This document shows, one piece after another, positions 10,196 through 20,065 of a stretch of DNA of 64,000 nucleotides. Source of the stretch: Aggregatibacter aphrophilus ATCC 33389 (GTDB lineage Bacteria > Pseudomonadota > Gammaproteobacteria > Enterobacterales > Pasteurellaceae); assembly GCF_900636915.1 (NCBI RefSeq), contig NZ_LR134327.1, positions 2,273,154 to 2,337,153 of the forward strand, written 5' to 3'. A program made the translations under genes and the position numbers. The notes beneath the pieces are model-generated. The model was given only the letters and a program-made list of their open reading frames with translations, had not been told where the DNA came from and did no database searches. How positions within the stretch are numbered: the stretch's first letter is position 1; every line of letters starts with the position of its first letter.

Positions 10196-10225
10196 CAGGT
10201 ATTTTACTGAAATATGTAAAACCTG
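10196..10225. promoter_or_regulatory. dyad upstream of norB (possible NO- or oxygen-responsive operator)
   Basis: CAGGT-AT-TTTAC and GTAAA-ACCTG form an interrupted inverted repeat about 155 bases before norB; GGTATTT...AAATATG inside it loosely resembles an NsrR dyad. No FNR box (TTGAT-N4-ATCAA) was seen in this 270-base region. The rest of the gap shows nothing recognisable. Low confidence. Confidence 0.25.
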
Positions 10226-10378
10226 CTTTATGCCACTTTGCATATCTGACTTTTATTACTTCTGTGGGAATAATCTCTTCACGTTATCTAACGTATCTCA
10301 TTGTTCCTATTCTAGTTATGCAATGCGCGCATAAATTCCGTAATACCCTAATCTATTTAATAATCTAGGAGTGATAAA

Positions 10379-12628
10379 ATGGGACAGTATAAAAAGTTCT
10401 GGTTCCTGTTAGTTGCCGTGTTAATAGGAGCATTCTCTATTCTCGGTTACTACGGGTTTGAAATCTATCGTGAAGCTCCGCCGATTCCGAAACAATATGT
10501 GACGGAACAAGGCGAACCGGTTATCACACATGACAATATTTTACACGGTCAAACCGCTTGGCAAACCACCGGTGGTATGCAGTTAGGTTCCGTTTGGGGC
10601 CATGGCGCATATCAAGCACCGGACTGGACCGCCGACTGGCTACACCGTGAATTAACCAACTGGTTAGACATTGTTGCAAATCAAGAATACGGCAAAAACT
10701 TCGCCGATTTAAATGATGATCAACAAACCATCCTAAAAAACCGTTTAACCAAAGAATACCGCGGCAGTAAAGTTGACGAAAATGGCACAGTAGTGCTTTC
10801 CGCCAACCGTTTAGCGGCAATGGATAAAACAGCGCAATATTATATTTCTTTATATGGTGATGATCCTGCGAGCAAAGCAACGCGTGAACACTTCGCCATG
10901 AAAGACAATACCTTGCCGAGCTTAGAAGCCCGTCAAGATTTAGCAAAATTCTTCTTCTGGACAGCATGGACTGCCTCCGCAGAGCGTCCGAATACCCATG
11001 CCACTTACACTAACAACTGGCCGCATGAGCCGTTAATCAATAACGTGCCGACACCGGAAAACGTCATGTGGTCTATCGCCAGTATCGTCTTCCTTATTGC
11101 CGGTATTGGTTTCGTGGTGTGGATTTGGTCATTTAAACGTCGTGAAGATGAAAAAGATCCGATTTCCCCGGAAGTTGACCCGCTAACTAAATTGCAATTA
11201 ACGCCATCACAAAAAGCCTTAGGTAAATATTTGTTTACCGTACTTGCGCTTTTCTTCGTGCAAGTGAACTTAGGTGCCGTTGTGGCACACTACACGGTTG
11301 AAGGTCAGGAATTCTATGGTTTGGATATTTCCCAATATCTTCCATATTCTTTAGTACGTACCTGGCACATTCAAGCGGCATTATTCTGGATCGCCATGGC
11401 ATTCTTGGCCGGTGGTTTATTCCTTGCACCGATTATCAACGGCGGTAAAGATCCGAAATACCAAAAACTTGGCGTAGATGTTCTCTTCTGGGCGCTGGTC
11501 GTCTTGGTGGTTGGCTCCTTCACCGGTAGCTATTTGGCCATTGCGCACATCATTCCTGAAGAATGGAGCTTCTTGTTCGGTCATCAAGGTTATGAATTCA
11601 TCGACTTAGGTCGTTTCTGGCAAGCGGTGAAATTTGCCGGTATCTTGTTCTGGTTGGTATTAATGCTACGCGGTACCGTGAATGCCTTCAAACAACCTGG
11701 CGATAAAAACTTACTTGCCTTGTTCTTCGCCTCCGTTATCGCCATCGGCTTATTCTATGGTCCGGCATTATTCTACGGCGAACACACACACTTATCCGTG
11801 ATGGAGTACTGGCGTTGGTGGGTAGTTCACCTTTGGGTAGAAGGCTTCTTTGAAGTATTCTCCGTGGCGGCACTGTCCTTCATCTTCGTAAGTTTAGGTT
11901 TAGTTTCCCGTCGCACAGCGACCGTAGCAACCATCACCGAAGCAGCATTGTTCTTAATCGGCGGTATCCCGGGAACCTTCCACCACTTATACTTCGCCGG
12001 TGCGACAACGCCAATTATCGCTGTGGGCGCCTCCTTCTCCGCGCTTGAAGTTGTCCCATTAGTTTTACTTGGTCACGAAGCCTGGGAACACTGGGAAATG
12101 AAACAAAAAGCCCCATGGATGGATCGCTTAAAATGGCCTATCTACTGCTTCGTTGCCGTTGCCTTCTGGAATATGTTGGGGGCGGGTGTGTTCGGTTTCT
12201 TAATCAACCCACCGATTTCCCTCTACTACATCCAAGGCTTAAACACCACCGCAGTACACGCCCACGCGGCATTATTCGGGGTATATGGTTTCTTGGCATT
12301 AGGTTTCGTGTTCTTAATTGCACGTTACTTGCGTCCAAACACACCATTCAACGACAAATTGATGAAATGGGGCTTCTGGTTGCTTAACGGCGGTTTGATC
12401 TTAATGATCGTCTCCAGCCTATTACCAATCGGTATCATTCAAGGTTACGCAAGTATCTCTGAAGGCTTATGGTATGCCCGTAGTGAAGAATTCATGCAAC
12501 AACCGTTATTCGACACCTTACGTTGGGTGCGTTTAGTCGGTGACGTCGTATTCATCTTTGGTGCGCTTGCATTCTTATTGCAAATTTTCACCATGGTTTT
12601 CTTCAAACCAAAACACACGGCCAATTAA
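10379..12628 (+). CDS. norB: quinol-dependent nitric oxide reductase (qNOR)
   Basis: Single-subunit inner-membrane enzyme that reduces NO to N2O with electrons from quinol; in pathogens it mainly detoxifies NO. The 749-residue length and the N-terminal extension (one helix, then a periplasmic cytochrome-c-like domain lacking CxxCH, residues about 35-220) mark the qNOR subtype. The heme-copper-oxidase core follows: TWHIQAALFWIAM carries a heme His, EYWRWWVVHLWVEGFFE carries the FeB His and conserved Glu, and GTFHHLYFAG carries the His pair. AGGAG lies 8 bases before ATG. Monocistronic, ending in a strong terminator. Confidence 0.96.
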   Translation: MGQYKKFWFLLVAVLIGAFSILGYYGFEIYREAPPIPKQYVTEQGEPVITHDNILHGQTAWQTTGGMQLGSVWGHGAYQAPDWTADWLHRELTNWLDIVANQEYGKNFADLNDDQQTILKNRLTKEYRGSKVDENGTVVLSANRLAAMDKTAQYYISLYGDDPASKATREHFAMKDNTLPSLEARQDLAKFFFWTAWTASAERPNTHATYTNNWPHEPLINNVPTPENVMWSIASIVFLIAGIGFVVWIWSFKRREDEKDPISPEVDPLTKLQLTPSQKALGKYLFTVLALFFVQVNLGAVVAHYTVEGQEFYGLDISQYLPYSLVRTWHIQAALFWIAMAFLAGGLFLAPIINGGKDPKYQKLGVDVLFWALVVLVVGSFTGSYLAIAHIIPEEWSFLFGHQGYEFIDLGRFWQAVKFAGILFWLVLMLRGTVNAFKQPGDKNLLALFFASVIAIGLFYGPALFYGEHTHLSVMEYWRWWVVHLWVEGFFEVFSVAALSFIFVSLGLVSRRTATVATITEAALFLIGGIPGTFHHLYFAGATTPIIAVGASFSALEVVPLVLLGHEAWEHWEMKQKAPWMDRLKWPIYCFVAVAFWNMLGAGVFGFLINPPISLYYIQGLNTTAVHAHAALFGVYGFLALGFVFLIARYLRPNTPFNDKLMKWGFWLLNGGLILMIVSSLLPIGIIQGYASISEGLWYARSEEFMQQPLFDTLRWVRLVGDVVFIFGALAFLLQIFTMVFFKPKHTAN

Positions 12629-12648
12629 GCTAAATTGAGCAAAACAAC

Positions 12649-12676
12649 AAAGCTGCCGGTTTTAATCGGCAGCTTT
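12649..12676 (+). terminator. rho-independent terminator of norB
   Basis: AAAGCTGCCG (12649-12658) and CGGCAGCTTT (12667-12676) pair perfectly with an 8-base loop, followed by TTA TTTA. Confidence 0.93.
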
Positions 12677-12802
12677 TTATTTAAAAAACGCGTAAAAAAA
12701 TCACCGCACTTTTCGCTCGCTTAAACAAATCATTTATAAATCGCCTACTTATTGCTAGAATAAGCGGCAATTTTTTCGTTATGAATTACCAAAGGTTTAA
12801 CA

Positions 12803-13366
12803 ATGTTGAAAAAAATTATTTTATCCGGTGCCGTGTTACTGATGGCGGGTTGCTCTCTTTTCGGCACAAAGCAATCGCCTATTCCAGCAGAATATGCACA
12901 GGCGGATTACTTGTTATCTGATGCTGATGCTCAGCGTTGGGCTTTCGCCAGTAAGCAGGCGGAGCAATGTATCTACCCAAACTTAACCCGCATTTTGCAA
13001 CAACACTTCCCGAAAGAAGATGCTTACATTCATTCTCAATACATCTTCTTCTATCCGTTAGAAAACATCATCGGTGAAAAATATGTGAAAATCATTCAAG
13101 AGGATGAAAAATCCATGAGTTACGCCACTTATCAGTATAAAAAATTCAAACAGGATAAAGTGGAAGACATGGACAAAGCCCAATGCGATATTTTAAGAAA
13201 AAATGCCTTGGACGATCTTGAAGTGGTAAAAGGTCAATATAGAAATGGCATGATTGAGGTGCAGAAAAACCCTGATGGCACGATAAAAAGTACTGACGGC
13301 GTGGCCACCAATCAAAATAAATTCTTCTTCGACATCATCAAATGGGGTTCCGCATTACTACTCTAA
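12803..13366 (+). CDS. putative lipoprotein, unknown function
   Basis: A 187-residue protein with a clear lipoprotein signal: [17 protein letters not shown], with lipobox LMAG|C and Cys17 as the lipidation site. The mature part is charged and mostly helical, with two further cysteines (EQCIYPN and AQCDILR) that could pair. Ser follows Cys at +2, so outer-membrane sorting is likely by the Lol rule. It resembles small lipoproteins restricted to Pasteurellaceae, but I do not recognise a function. AAAGG precedes the ATG. Followed by its own terminator, so transcribed alone. Confidence 0.8.
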   Translation: MLKKIILSGAVLLMAGCSLFGTKQSPIPAEYAQADYLLSDADAQRWAFASKQAEQCIYPNLTRILQQHFPKEDAYIHSQYIFFYPLENIIGEKYVKIIQEDEKSMSYATYQYKKFKQDKVEDMDKAQCDILRKNALDDLEVVKGQYRNGMIEVQKNPDGTIKSTDGVATNQNKFFFDIIKWGSALLL

Positions 13367-13387
13367 TGCCAAGCCAAATCTCAAACC

Positions 13388-13419
13388 AAACGCACTTACT
13401 TCGTTTATTAAGTGCGTTT
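13388..13419 (+). terminator. terminator of the lipoprotein gene
   Basis: AAACGCACTTA and TAAGTGCGTTT form an 11-bp stem with a 10-base loop, followed by TTTCTTTC. The arms look like degenerate USS copies (AAGTGCGTT). Confidence 0.85.
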
Positions 13420-13517
13420 TTTCTTTCTGCGCAAATATACTGCTGAATCCATATTGCTTGTGCCATACAAACCGATATAATTCGTCGCAGATTTATCACA
13501 AAAAGGAAACCTTAATC

Positions 13518-14395
13518 ACCGAACCACACCGCTACGGCACCGTGGTTTCAGAAGTGGATTTAACGTTTGATATCAACGATAAAAAAGAAGTGAAATTGCT
13601 GAAAAAAGAAGCCAAAACCGTACCGGTTAAAGATCTGGCTTCCGATGAAAAAATCGTGGAAATCTACAAACCATATCACGAGAAATTACGTGAATTAAAT
13701 AACGTAGTTATCGGCCAAGCAGAGAATGAAATGGTGCCACAAGGCAAAAAACATGGCGTAGCCATTGCCTTTGCCAAAGACACCGGTCTGTCTTCTTTCA
13801 TCTACGATGTTGAGCGTCATTACAGCAATGCCGACGTTGTGTCTTTCTCTTTTGACCACCAAAACGCCCGCATGGATAAAGGTGACATCAAGAAAAAAGA
13901 CATCATCTTTAACTATCGCTATGCTGGCGGTGATGTGACCGTTTATGAAATGACGGGCAAACAGCTCAAACAATACATGGAATGGTCAGCGGATTATTTC
14001 GATACCGTTCAAGCGGGCGACACCGATTATCGCTATAACGCAGAGCGCAAAAAATCCAAATATGTCACCTACGCTCTATTCGGCGGCGTGAAATACAAAA
14101 TTGATTTACGCAAACCAAGCGGACAAAAAATCGTGGATTTAACCTTAGCCAATGGCAAACCGATCACCGATGACATGAAATTGAAAGTGGGTATGAACTC
14201 CTACCGCTTCAACCAACTCCACGGTAAAGGCGGCATCTTTGAAGGACAAGACATCCCTGTGGTGTGGGAATCCAAAGTGGTGATGGGACGCGAAAAGGCA
14301 TCATCCAAAACATGATGATCAACTACATCACCAACGTAAAAAAGCAAAATCCAAGGTCTTTCTCACAACAATTGGGAAATTATCGGCTTGGAATA
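13518..14395 (+). pseudogene. cpdB: decayed 2',3'-cyclic-nucleotide 2'-phosphodiesterase/3'-nucleotidase (CpdB-like) remnant
   Basis: The readable part is the C-terminal nucleotide-binding domain of a CpdB/UshA-type periplasmic enzyme: GKKHGVAIAFAKDTGLSSFIYD, the substrate-stacking region FNYRYAGGDVTVYEMTGKQLKQYMEW, and FGGVKYKIDLRKPSGQKIVDL. The signal peptide and the whole N-terminal metallophosphatase domain are absent. The homology begins abruptly just after an AAAAGGAAACC ribosome-site-like string near 13505, which suggests a deletion from the start region into the gene. Near 14295 the frame shifts (RKGIIQNMMINYITNVKK continues in another frame) and shifts again before the natural end NNWEIIGLE and TAA at 14393. 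Not a functional enzyme as it stands. Confidence 0.85.
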
Positions 14396-14417
14396 AGATA
14401 GCCTAAACCGAAAGAAA

Positions 14418-14447
14418 AAATACCGATGGCAAAAACCATCGGTATTT
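14418..14447 (+). terminator. terminator of the former cpdB-like gene
   Basis: AAATACCGATGG and CCATCGGTATTT form a perfect 12-bp stem with a 6-base loop, followed by TTATAT. It survives 20 bases past the remnant's stop. Confidence 0.88.
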
Positions 14448-14542
14448 TTATATGTGAAAAACGTCGCTGAAAACAACCGCACTTTTGTATTAAATATTCC
14501 GTAATTTATTGGAATACAACACCAAACTTGAGTGTTGATATA

Positions 14543-14620
14543 TAGCGCTGGTGCGCGTCTCCCGCGACGCGTACCAAATCAATACAGTAAAAGAAAAGCA
14601 CGCGTCAGGAGACGCGCGCT
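14543..14620. repeat. GC-rich imperfect inverted repeat element
   Basis: The left arm TAGCGCTGGTGCGCGTCTCC plus CGCGACGCG is mirrored by the right arm CGCGTCAGGAGACGCGCGCT about 25 bases later. CpG-rich arms in an AT-rich stretch look like a small palindromic repeat or miniature element rather than a terminator. Copy number elsewhere cannot be judged from this window. Confidence 0.55.
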
Positions 14621-14640
14621 ATCATGGGGAAAATGGTAGA

Positions 14641-15144
14641 CTACAGTAAAGCTCCGGTAGCTGAGCCTAAAATAGAAACAACGAGAGGGTGAGATAGAAA
14701 TTGCTTGAGTAAAGATTTTACGTTTTCTTTTTCTGCTTCAGAAGCTGTAGAGTTCTCTATTTTCTGAATTAACTCATCAAACGTATTAGTAATGTTTTGG
14801 GCGTTATAGTCTCCTATTTGAACATTTTGTGAACCATGAATGTTAATATTCTGTATATTTTTTCCATTGGTCGTGATGGAGGAGTTTGGGTGAATTTTAT
14901 GTGGTAATGAGGAGGGATACAGCCTAGACTTTTAGAATAACAATCTACCTTTGTAACATAGTAATATTCATCATTTTCATTTGGTAATTTACGAATAATG
15001 ATATCGCCTTCTGCAATATTTGCTTGTAGATCAGTGACAATAATAGCATCTCGAGTAAAAGAAGCTTCATATGGTCCCTTAAGCGAACCATCTTTTTTTC
15101 TGAACGTTAAAGCTTTCTTTTATTTTATTTAATATAGACACCAT
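14641..15144 (-). pseudogene. frameshifted gene with N-terminal beta domain and C-terminal RHIM-like amyloid motif
   Basis: The ATG at 15144 has a strong AAGGAGG site. Frame 1 gives MVSILNKIKESFNVQKK and then a stop. The continuation is in a second frame from an A7 run near 15101: KKDGSLKGPYEASFTRDAII, ANIAEGDIIIRKLPNENDEY, GCIPPHYHIKF. It returns to frame 1 near 14868 with NIQNINIHGSQNVQIGDYNA then QNITNTFDELI, and ends SHPLVVSILGSATGALL with TAG at 14643. The extra and the missing base cancel, so the intact protein would be about 167 residues. VQIGDYN matches the core V/I-Q-V/I-G-x-x-N of RHIM amyloid motifs; the position nine residue (Gln) is not the usual hydrophobic. The final segment is a hydrophobic helix. 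It may be a decayed gene or carry two sequencing errors. Confidence 0.75.
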
Positions 15145-15194
15145 AAATTCCTCCTTAAGTTATTTTCATAAGTATGTTTAATCATAGGGATACA

Positions 15195-15827
15195 TTATCT
15201 TGTAGCAACAAGATTAATAATTTCCTCGTCTGTTCTTTCTTCATCAGGGTTATCACTAAAGAAAAAACTTAAATTTGGGTCATATCTATACCTTTGGTAT
15301 AGCTCAGGTCTTAGCATTTCAGCTTTATTACTATTTTTTATAGTACGAGATTTTGGGGTACCATTCGCTCTTTTTCCATTTCTTTTAACATCAAAGCAGT
15401 AGATAGCATTAGGGTTATTGCCCTCTGCTCTTCGCCCTATAAGCTCTCGCTCTAATAGTGGCTTATTAATCACTTTTTGCATAGGAATAACTCTAGCAAA
15501 ACATTCAGAAAAATTTATAAAGATTTCTCGAAATCTATTTCCATCAAGTCGATTTATATCAAAGAAATCAAAAAACTCTATTGCTGAATTGAAGTGAACT
15601 TCATAAAAATCCGCATATGCCCTTATACTATGATTGGCATCATCTTGATTGATAAATTCTATTTTTGCTTGAGCATAGTTACTCGGTTTTCTTTCTTTTT
15701 GAGTATAAAGAGTAAGAATTACTATAGTTTGCTTACCATTATATTCAAAAGGAAAAGAATCTATAATCCATCCTAACCGATTCATATCGTTCAGTAATAA
15801 CGGTAAATTTTGGAATCTAATAGGCAT
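15195..15827 (-). CDS. unknown protein, DUF6037-like; partner of the RHIM-motif gene
   Basis: A 210-residue soluble protein without signal peptide or membrane segment. The C-terminal half has a patterned stretch RRAEGNNPNAIYCFDVKRNG then SRTIKNSNKAEMLRPELY and LSFFFSDNPDEE, which recalls DUF6037 proteins from memory only; I cannot assign an activity. The ATG at 15827 has AAGGA 7 bases upstream. It lies 50 bases upstream of the RHIM-motif gene in the same direction, so the two probably form an operon. Both are more AT-rich than the flanking purL gene, which suggests acquisition. Its C-terminal acidic DEERTDEEIINL tail is distinctive. Confidence 0.7.
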   Translation of the reverse strand: MPIRFQNLPLLLNDMNRLGWIIDSFPFEYNGKQTIVILTLYTQKERKPSNYAQAKIEFINQDDANHSIRAYADFYEVHFNSAIEFFDFFDINRLDGNRFREIFINFSECFARVIPMQKVINKPLLERELIGRRAEGNNPNAIYCFDVKRNGKRANGTPKSRTIKNSNKAEMLRPELYQRYRYDPNLSFFFSDNPDEERTDEEIINLVATR

Positions 15828-15884
15828 TTATCAGTCCTTCTATACTATGAAAACAGTAAGTCATATTGGTATATTTTCTAATTA

Positions 15885-18800
15885 TTACCCCAACACCACC
15901 CTCGCATTCCTAAAAATTCGCATCCAAGCCCCATCTTCTCCCCATTCTTCCGGATGCCATGAGTTGCTCACGGTACGGAAGACACGTTCCGGGTGTGGCA
16001 TCATGATGGCGACACGACCGTTGGTGTTGGAAAGCGCTGTGATGCCGAGGGCGGAGCCATTCGGGTTCACTGGGTACACTTCTGTCGGGTTGAGGTTGTT
16101 ATTGATGTATTGCGCCACAATCAAGTTTTGTGCTTGAAGTGCGGTTAAATTTTCAGGTGTTTTGAATTCTACTCTGCCCTCGCCGTGGGAAACGGCAATT
16201 GGCATATGGGAACCTGCCATGCCTTGGAACCACAGAGAGTTGCTTTCATTAATACGAACCAAGGCGGCGCGGGCTTCAAAACGTTCGGATTTATTGCGTA
16301 CGAAACGCGGCCAGTTTTCTGTGCCCGGGATGATTTCCGCCAAGGTGGAAAGCATTTGACAGCCGTTACAAATGCCAAGTGCGAGCGTATCTTCACGTTC
16401 AAAGAATTGGCTGAATTGATCCCGTAAGTGCGGGTTAAATAAAATGGATTTTGCCCAACCGCCACCGGCACCAAGCACGTCGCCGTAAGAGAAGCCGCCG
16501 CACGCCACCAAGGCATTGAAGTGTTGCAAGTCATAACGGCGATTGTGCAAGTCGCTCATGTGAACATCGATAGCCTCAAAGCCGGCTCGGTCAAATGCTG
16601 CCGCCATTTCAACATGGCTGTTGACGCCTTGCTCACGCAATACCGCCACTTTCGGGCGTTTTCCGGTGGCAATATAAGGCGCAGCAATGTCTTCGCTTGG
16701 GTCGTAGGTTAAATGGGCGGAGAAGCCTTTGTCCTGCGGATTTTTCTTCGCCGCAAATTCTTGGTCGGCACATTCCGGGTTGTCGCGTAAGCGTTGCATT
16801 TGATGGGTCAATTCCGCCCAAATGCCACGCAAGTCGGAACGTTTTTCATTGAGCAACACTTTGTTGCCACGGGTGATTTCGATTTCGTCGTCTTCAGTCA
16901 CGGCGCCCAATTCTTTCACCAAATGCAACACATTGTGTTTAGCGAAGACATCGCGCACAAGACTCAAATCGCTGTCGCGCACTTGAATCACCGCGCCCAA
17001 TTCTTCATTAAATAACACCGCTAAATCGTTGTCGCCCAAGGCGCTGATATCCACAGCCACGCCACAATGTCCGGCAAATGCCATTTCCGCCAAGGTGACG
17101 ATTAAACCACCGTCGGAGCGGTCGTGGTATGCCAATAATTTTTCTTGCGCCACCAACTCTTGCATAGCGTTAAAGAAGTTTTTCAGTGTATCGGCGTTGA
17201 CCACATCCGCAGGTTTGTCGCCAAGTTGGGCATACACCTGCGCTAACGCCGTAGCGCCCAAGCGGTTGTTGCCTTCGCCCAAATCCACCAACAACAAGCG
17301 GGATTGACCCTTGTCAGTGCGTAATTGTGGGGTGACGGTTTTGCGCACGTCTTCTACGCGTGCAAAGGCGCTGATAATCAAAGAAAGCGGTGAGGTCACG
17401 CTTTTTTGCTCGCCGTTTTCCTGCCAAGTGGTTTTCATGGACATAGAGTCTTTACCTACCGGAATGGTTAAGCATAATTGCGGGCAAAGCTCTTCGCCCA
17501 CGGCTTTCACCGCGGCATATAAACCCGCGTCTTCGCCTTTGTGACCTGCTGCGGACATCCAGTTGGCAGACAATTTAATGCGTTTAATGTCGCCGATATT
17601 CGTGGCAGCAATGTTGGTTAAGGATTCTGCCACGGCTAAACGGGCAGATGCGGCGAAATCTAGCAATGCTACCGGCGTGCGTTCGCCCATGGACATGGCT
17701 TCGCCGTAGTAGCTGTCTAATGTCGCCGTGGTCACCGCGCAGTCGGCCACCGGCACTTGCCACGGGCCGACCATCTGATCACGTGCCACCATGCCGGTCA
17801 CGGTGCGGTCACCGATGGTGATTAAGAAGGTTTTTTCTGCCACCGCCGGCAAACGAAGTACGCGATGTAACGCTTCTTTTAATTGAATTTGGCTTTGTTC
17901 AAGGGGTTCGCTGTTAACGCTAGCGGTTTGCACGTCGCGGGTCATTTTCGGGGTTTTACCGAGCAACACGCCCATTGGTAAATCAATCGGATTGTTGTTG
18001 AAATGCTCGTCATGTAAGGTTAAGTGTTCTTCTTCCGTGGCTTCGCCGATCACCGCATAAGGCGCGCGTTCACGGCGGCAGAGTTCCTCAAAGTGCGGTA
18101 GTTTTTCCGGATGAATTGCAAGCACATAACGCTCTTGAGATTCGTTACACCAGATTTCCAATGGGCTCATTTCACGCTCGTCACTTAAGATTTTGCGGAG
18201 TTCAAATTTACCGCCACGGCCGCCGTCATGCACCAATTCCGGCATGGCGTTGGATAACCCGCCTGCGCCTACATCATGAATAAAGGCAATCGGGTTCTCC
18301 TCGCCTAACTGCCAGCAACGGTCGATCACTTCTTGGCAACGACGTTCCATTTCTGGGTTATCCCGTTGTACGGAGGCGAAATCCAAGTTTTCTTTGGATT
18401 TACCGGATGCCATCGAAGACGCTGCACCACCGCCCAAGCCGATGTTCATCGCCGGTCCACCAAGTACAACCAGTTTTGCGCCCACCGGAATGTCGCCTTT
18501 TTGCACGTGTTCGGCACGAATGTTGCCGATACCGCCTGCCAACATGATTGGTTTGTGGTAGCCGCGCACTTCTTCACCGTTGAAGCTAGTCACTTTTTGT
18601 TCGTAAGTACGGAAATAACCAAGCAATGCCGGACGACCAAATTCGTTGTTAAACGCCGCGCCACCTAACGGGCCTTCCAGCATAATGTCTAAGGCGGAAG
18701 CAATACGGTTCGGTTTAGAAAGCGGCGCTTCCCAAGGTTGTTCAAAGTTTGGTATGCATAAGTTGGATACAGAGAAGCCCACCAAACCCGCTTTTGGTTT

Positions 18801-19778
18801 GGCGCCACGACCGGTAGCCCCTTCGTCACGGATTTCGCCACCGGAGCCGGTTGCCGCGCCCGGGAACGGAGAAATAGCGGTCGGGTGGTTGTGGGTTTCC
18901 ACCTTCATTAAAATATGGGTGTCTTCATTGTGATAACGGTAAATGCCGTCTTGATCCGAGAAGAAACGTCCCGCTTTGGAGCCTTCCATGATCGCTGCGT
19001 TGTCTTTATACGCGGAAAGCACAAAATCAGGGGTTTTCTCAAAGGTATTTTTGATCATTTTGAACAGGGATTTGTCCTGTTTTTTACCGTCGATAATCCA
19101 GTCGGCATTAAAAATTTTATGGCGGCAGTGTTCCGAGTTGGCTTGCGCGAACATATACAGCTCAATGTCGTGCGGGTTGCGTCCAAGTGCGGTGAAATTT
19201 TCCATCAAATAATCGATTTCATCTTCCGCCAATGCCAAGCCCAGCTCCACGTTGGCACTTTCTAAAGCACTGCGTCCACCGTTTAAAATATCCACGGTTT
19301 TGAACGGCTTCGGTTCTTGTTGACGGAACAACACTTTCGCCTCGTCTGCCTTGCGAACCACGGTTTCCATCATGCGGTCATGTAAAAGTGCGGTCAGTTT
19401 TTCCGTTGTTTTTTCATCTAACGGCTGTGTCAATTCAAAGTAATATGCCAAACCACGTTCAATGCGTTCCACCTCATTTAAGCCGCAGTTATGGGCGATG
19501 TCGGTGGCTTTAGACGACCAAGAAGAAATGGTGCCAACGCGCGGAATCACAATAAAACTTTCCCCTTTAGCTTCATGTTCGGCAAGGGTAGGTCCGTAAT
19601 GCAACAAGGCTTTCAGTTTAGTTTCCTGTTCAGCAGAAAGTGCAGAGTTTAATGCCACAAAATGCACATACTCCGCATACACGGATTTCACCGGTAATTG
19701 TTGCTGTTGGAATTTTTGCATTAAGCCATTAATACGGAATTCGGAAAAGGCAGGTGAGCCACGGAAAGTTTGGAACAT
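15885..19778 (-). CDS. purL: phosphoribosylformylglycinamidine synthase (FGAM synthase, large type)
   Basis: Fourth step of purine synthesis: ATP- and glutamine-dependent conversion of FGAR to FGAM. The 1297-residue single chain is the normal gammaproteobacterial form. Visible parts are the N-terminal PurS-like domain, the FGAM synthetase core ([41 protein letters not shown]), and the C-terminal class I glutaminase. The glutaminase has its nucleophile in GICNGCQML near residue 1137 and the His/Glu pair in MMPHPER. The ATG at 19778 gives [16 protein letters not shown] as in orthologs. Monocistronic, with a PurR box 65 bases upstream. The USS at about 19180 and 19390 are inside coding sequence. 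Confidence 0.98.
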   Translation of the reverse strand: MFQTFRGSPAFSEFRINGLMQKFQQQQLPVKSVYAEYVHFVALNSALSAEQETKLKALLHYGPTLAEHEAKGESFIVIPRVGTISSWSSKATDIAHNCGLNEVERIERGLAYYFELTQPLDEKTTEKLTALLHDRMMETVVRKADEAKVLFRQQEPKPFKTVDILNGGRSALESANVELGLALAEDEIDYLMENFTALGRNPHDIELYMFAQANSEHCRHKIFNADWIIDGKKQDKSLFKMIKNTFEKTPDFVLSAYKDNAAIMEGSKAGRFFSDQDGIYRYHNEDTHILMKVETHNHPTAISPFPGAATGSGGEIRDEGATGRGAKPKAGLVGFSVSNLCIPNFEQPWEAPLSKPNRIASALDIMLEGPLGGAAFNNEFGRPALLGYFRTYEQKVTSFNGEEVRGYHKPIMLAGGIGNIRAEHVQKGDIPVGAKLVVLGGPAMNIGLGGGAASSMASGKSKENLDFASVQRDNPEMERRCQEVIDRCWQLGEENPIAFIHDVGAGGLSNAMPELVHDGGRGGKFELRKILSDEREMSPLEIWCNESQERYVLAIHPEKLPHFEELCRRERAPYAVIGEATEEEHLTLHDEHFNNNPIDLPMGVLLGKTPKMTRDVQTASVNSEPLEQSQIQLKEALHRVLRLPAVAEKTFLITIGDRTVTGMVARDQMVGPWQVPVADCAVTTATLDSYYGEAMSMGERTPVALLDFAASARLAVAESLTNIAATNIGDIKRIKLSANWMSAAGHKGEDAGLYAAVKAVGEELCPQLCLTIPVGKDSMSMKTTWQENGEQKSVTSPLSLIISAFARVEDVRKTVTPQLRTDKGQSRLLLVDLGEGNNRLGATALAQVYAQLGDKPADVVNADTLKNFFNAMQELVAQEKLLAYHDRSDGGLIVTLAEMAFAGHCGVAVDISALGDNDLAVLFNEELGAVIQVRDSDLSLVRDVFAKHNVLHLVKELGAVTEDDEIEITRGNKVLLNEKRSDLRGIWAELTHQMQRLRDNPECADQEFAAKKNPQDKGFSAHLTYDPSEDIAAPYIATGKRPKVAVLREQGVNSHVEMAAAFDRAGFEAIDVHMSDLHNRRYDLQHFNALVACGGFSYGDVLGAGGGWAKSILFNPHLRDQFSQFFEREDTLALGICNGCQMLSTLAEIIPGTENWPRFVRNKSERFEARAALVRINESNSLWFQGMAGSHMPIAVSHGEGRVEFKTPENLTALQAQNLIVAQYINNNLNPTEVYPVNPNGSALGITALSNTNGRVAIMMPHPERVFRTVSNSWHPEEWGEDGAWMRIFRNARVVLG

Positions 19779-19843
19779 GAGGATTACCTTTGAGGTTGAA
19801 TTGAAACAGAAATTGCGGGCTATTATAAAGGAATTTGGGGTAA

Positions 19844-19859
19844 ACGAAAACGTTTGCGC
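19844..19859. promoter_or_regulatory. PurR operator upstream of purL
   Basis: ACGAAAACGTTTGCGC is an almost exact match to the PurR operator (ACGCAAACGTTTTCGT read on the other strand). It is centred about 73 bases before the purL start, so purine-dependent repression is expected. Confidence 0.88.
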
Positions 19860-20012
19860 AAGAAAAAATAAGCGGGAAATTTGATCGTTATAAACCTGAA
19901 ATTCCGGTCACTGAGACTGTAAATTTCAGCCTTTCGAGTAAAGCAAGACCAATGCTTAGATAAGCTCAGCAAACGTCTTGTAGAAATCTACATGATGCCA
20001 GAAAAAAAGCAC

Positions 20013-20040
20013 AAAAAAACCCCTGCCAGAACGACAAGGG
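20013..20040 (-). terminator. terminator of the dusB-fis operon
   Basis: On the minus strand CCCTTGTC-GTTCT-GGCAGGGG forms an 8-bp stem (two G-U pairs) and is followed by seven T residues, 25 bases after the fis stop. Confidence 0.85.
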
Positions 20041-20065
20041 CGATGGTCAAAAATTGAGTTCAAAA

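Noticed and set aside
13458..14315. 285-codon open frame taken as an intact gene
   Set aside because: Only the C-terminal domain of a CpdB-type enzyme is present, no signal peptide is left, and the natural C terminus lies in other frames; treated as a pseudogene.
16162..19265. Several long plus-strand frames opposite purL
   Set aside because: They are antisense shadows of a high-confidence 1297-codon gene and have no ribosome sites or homology.
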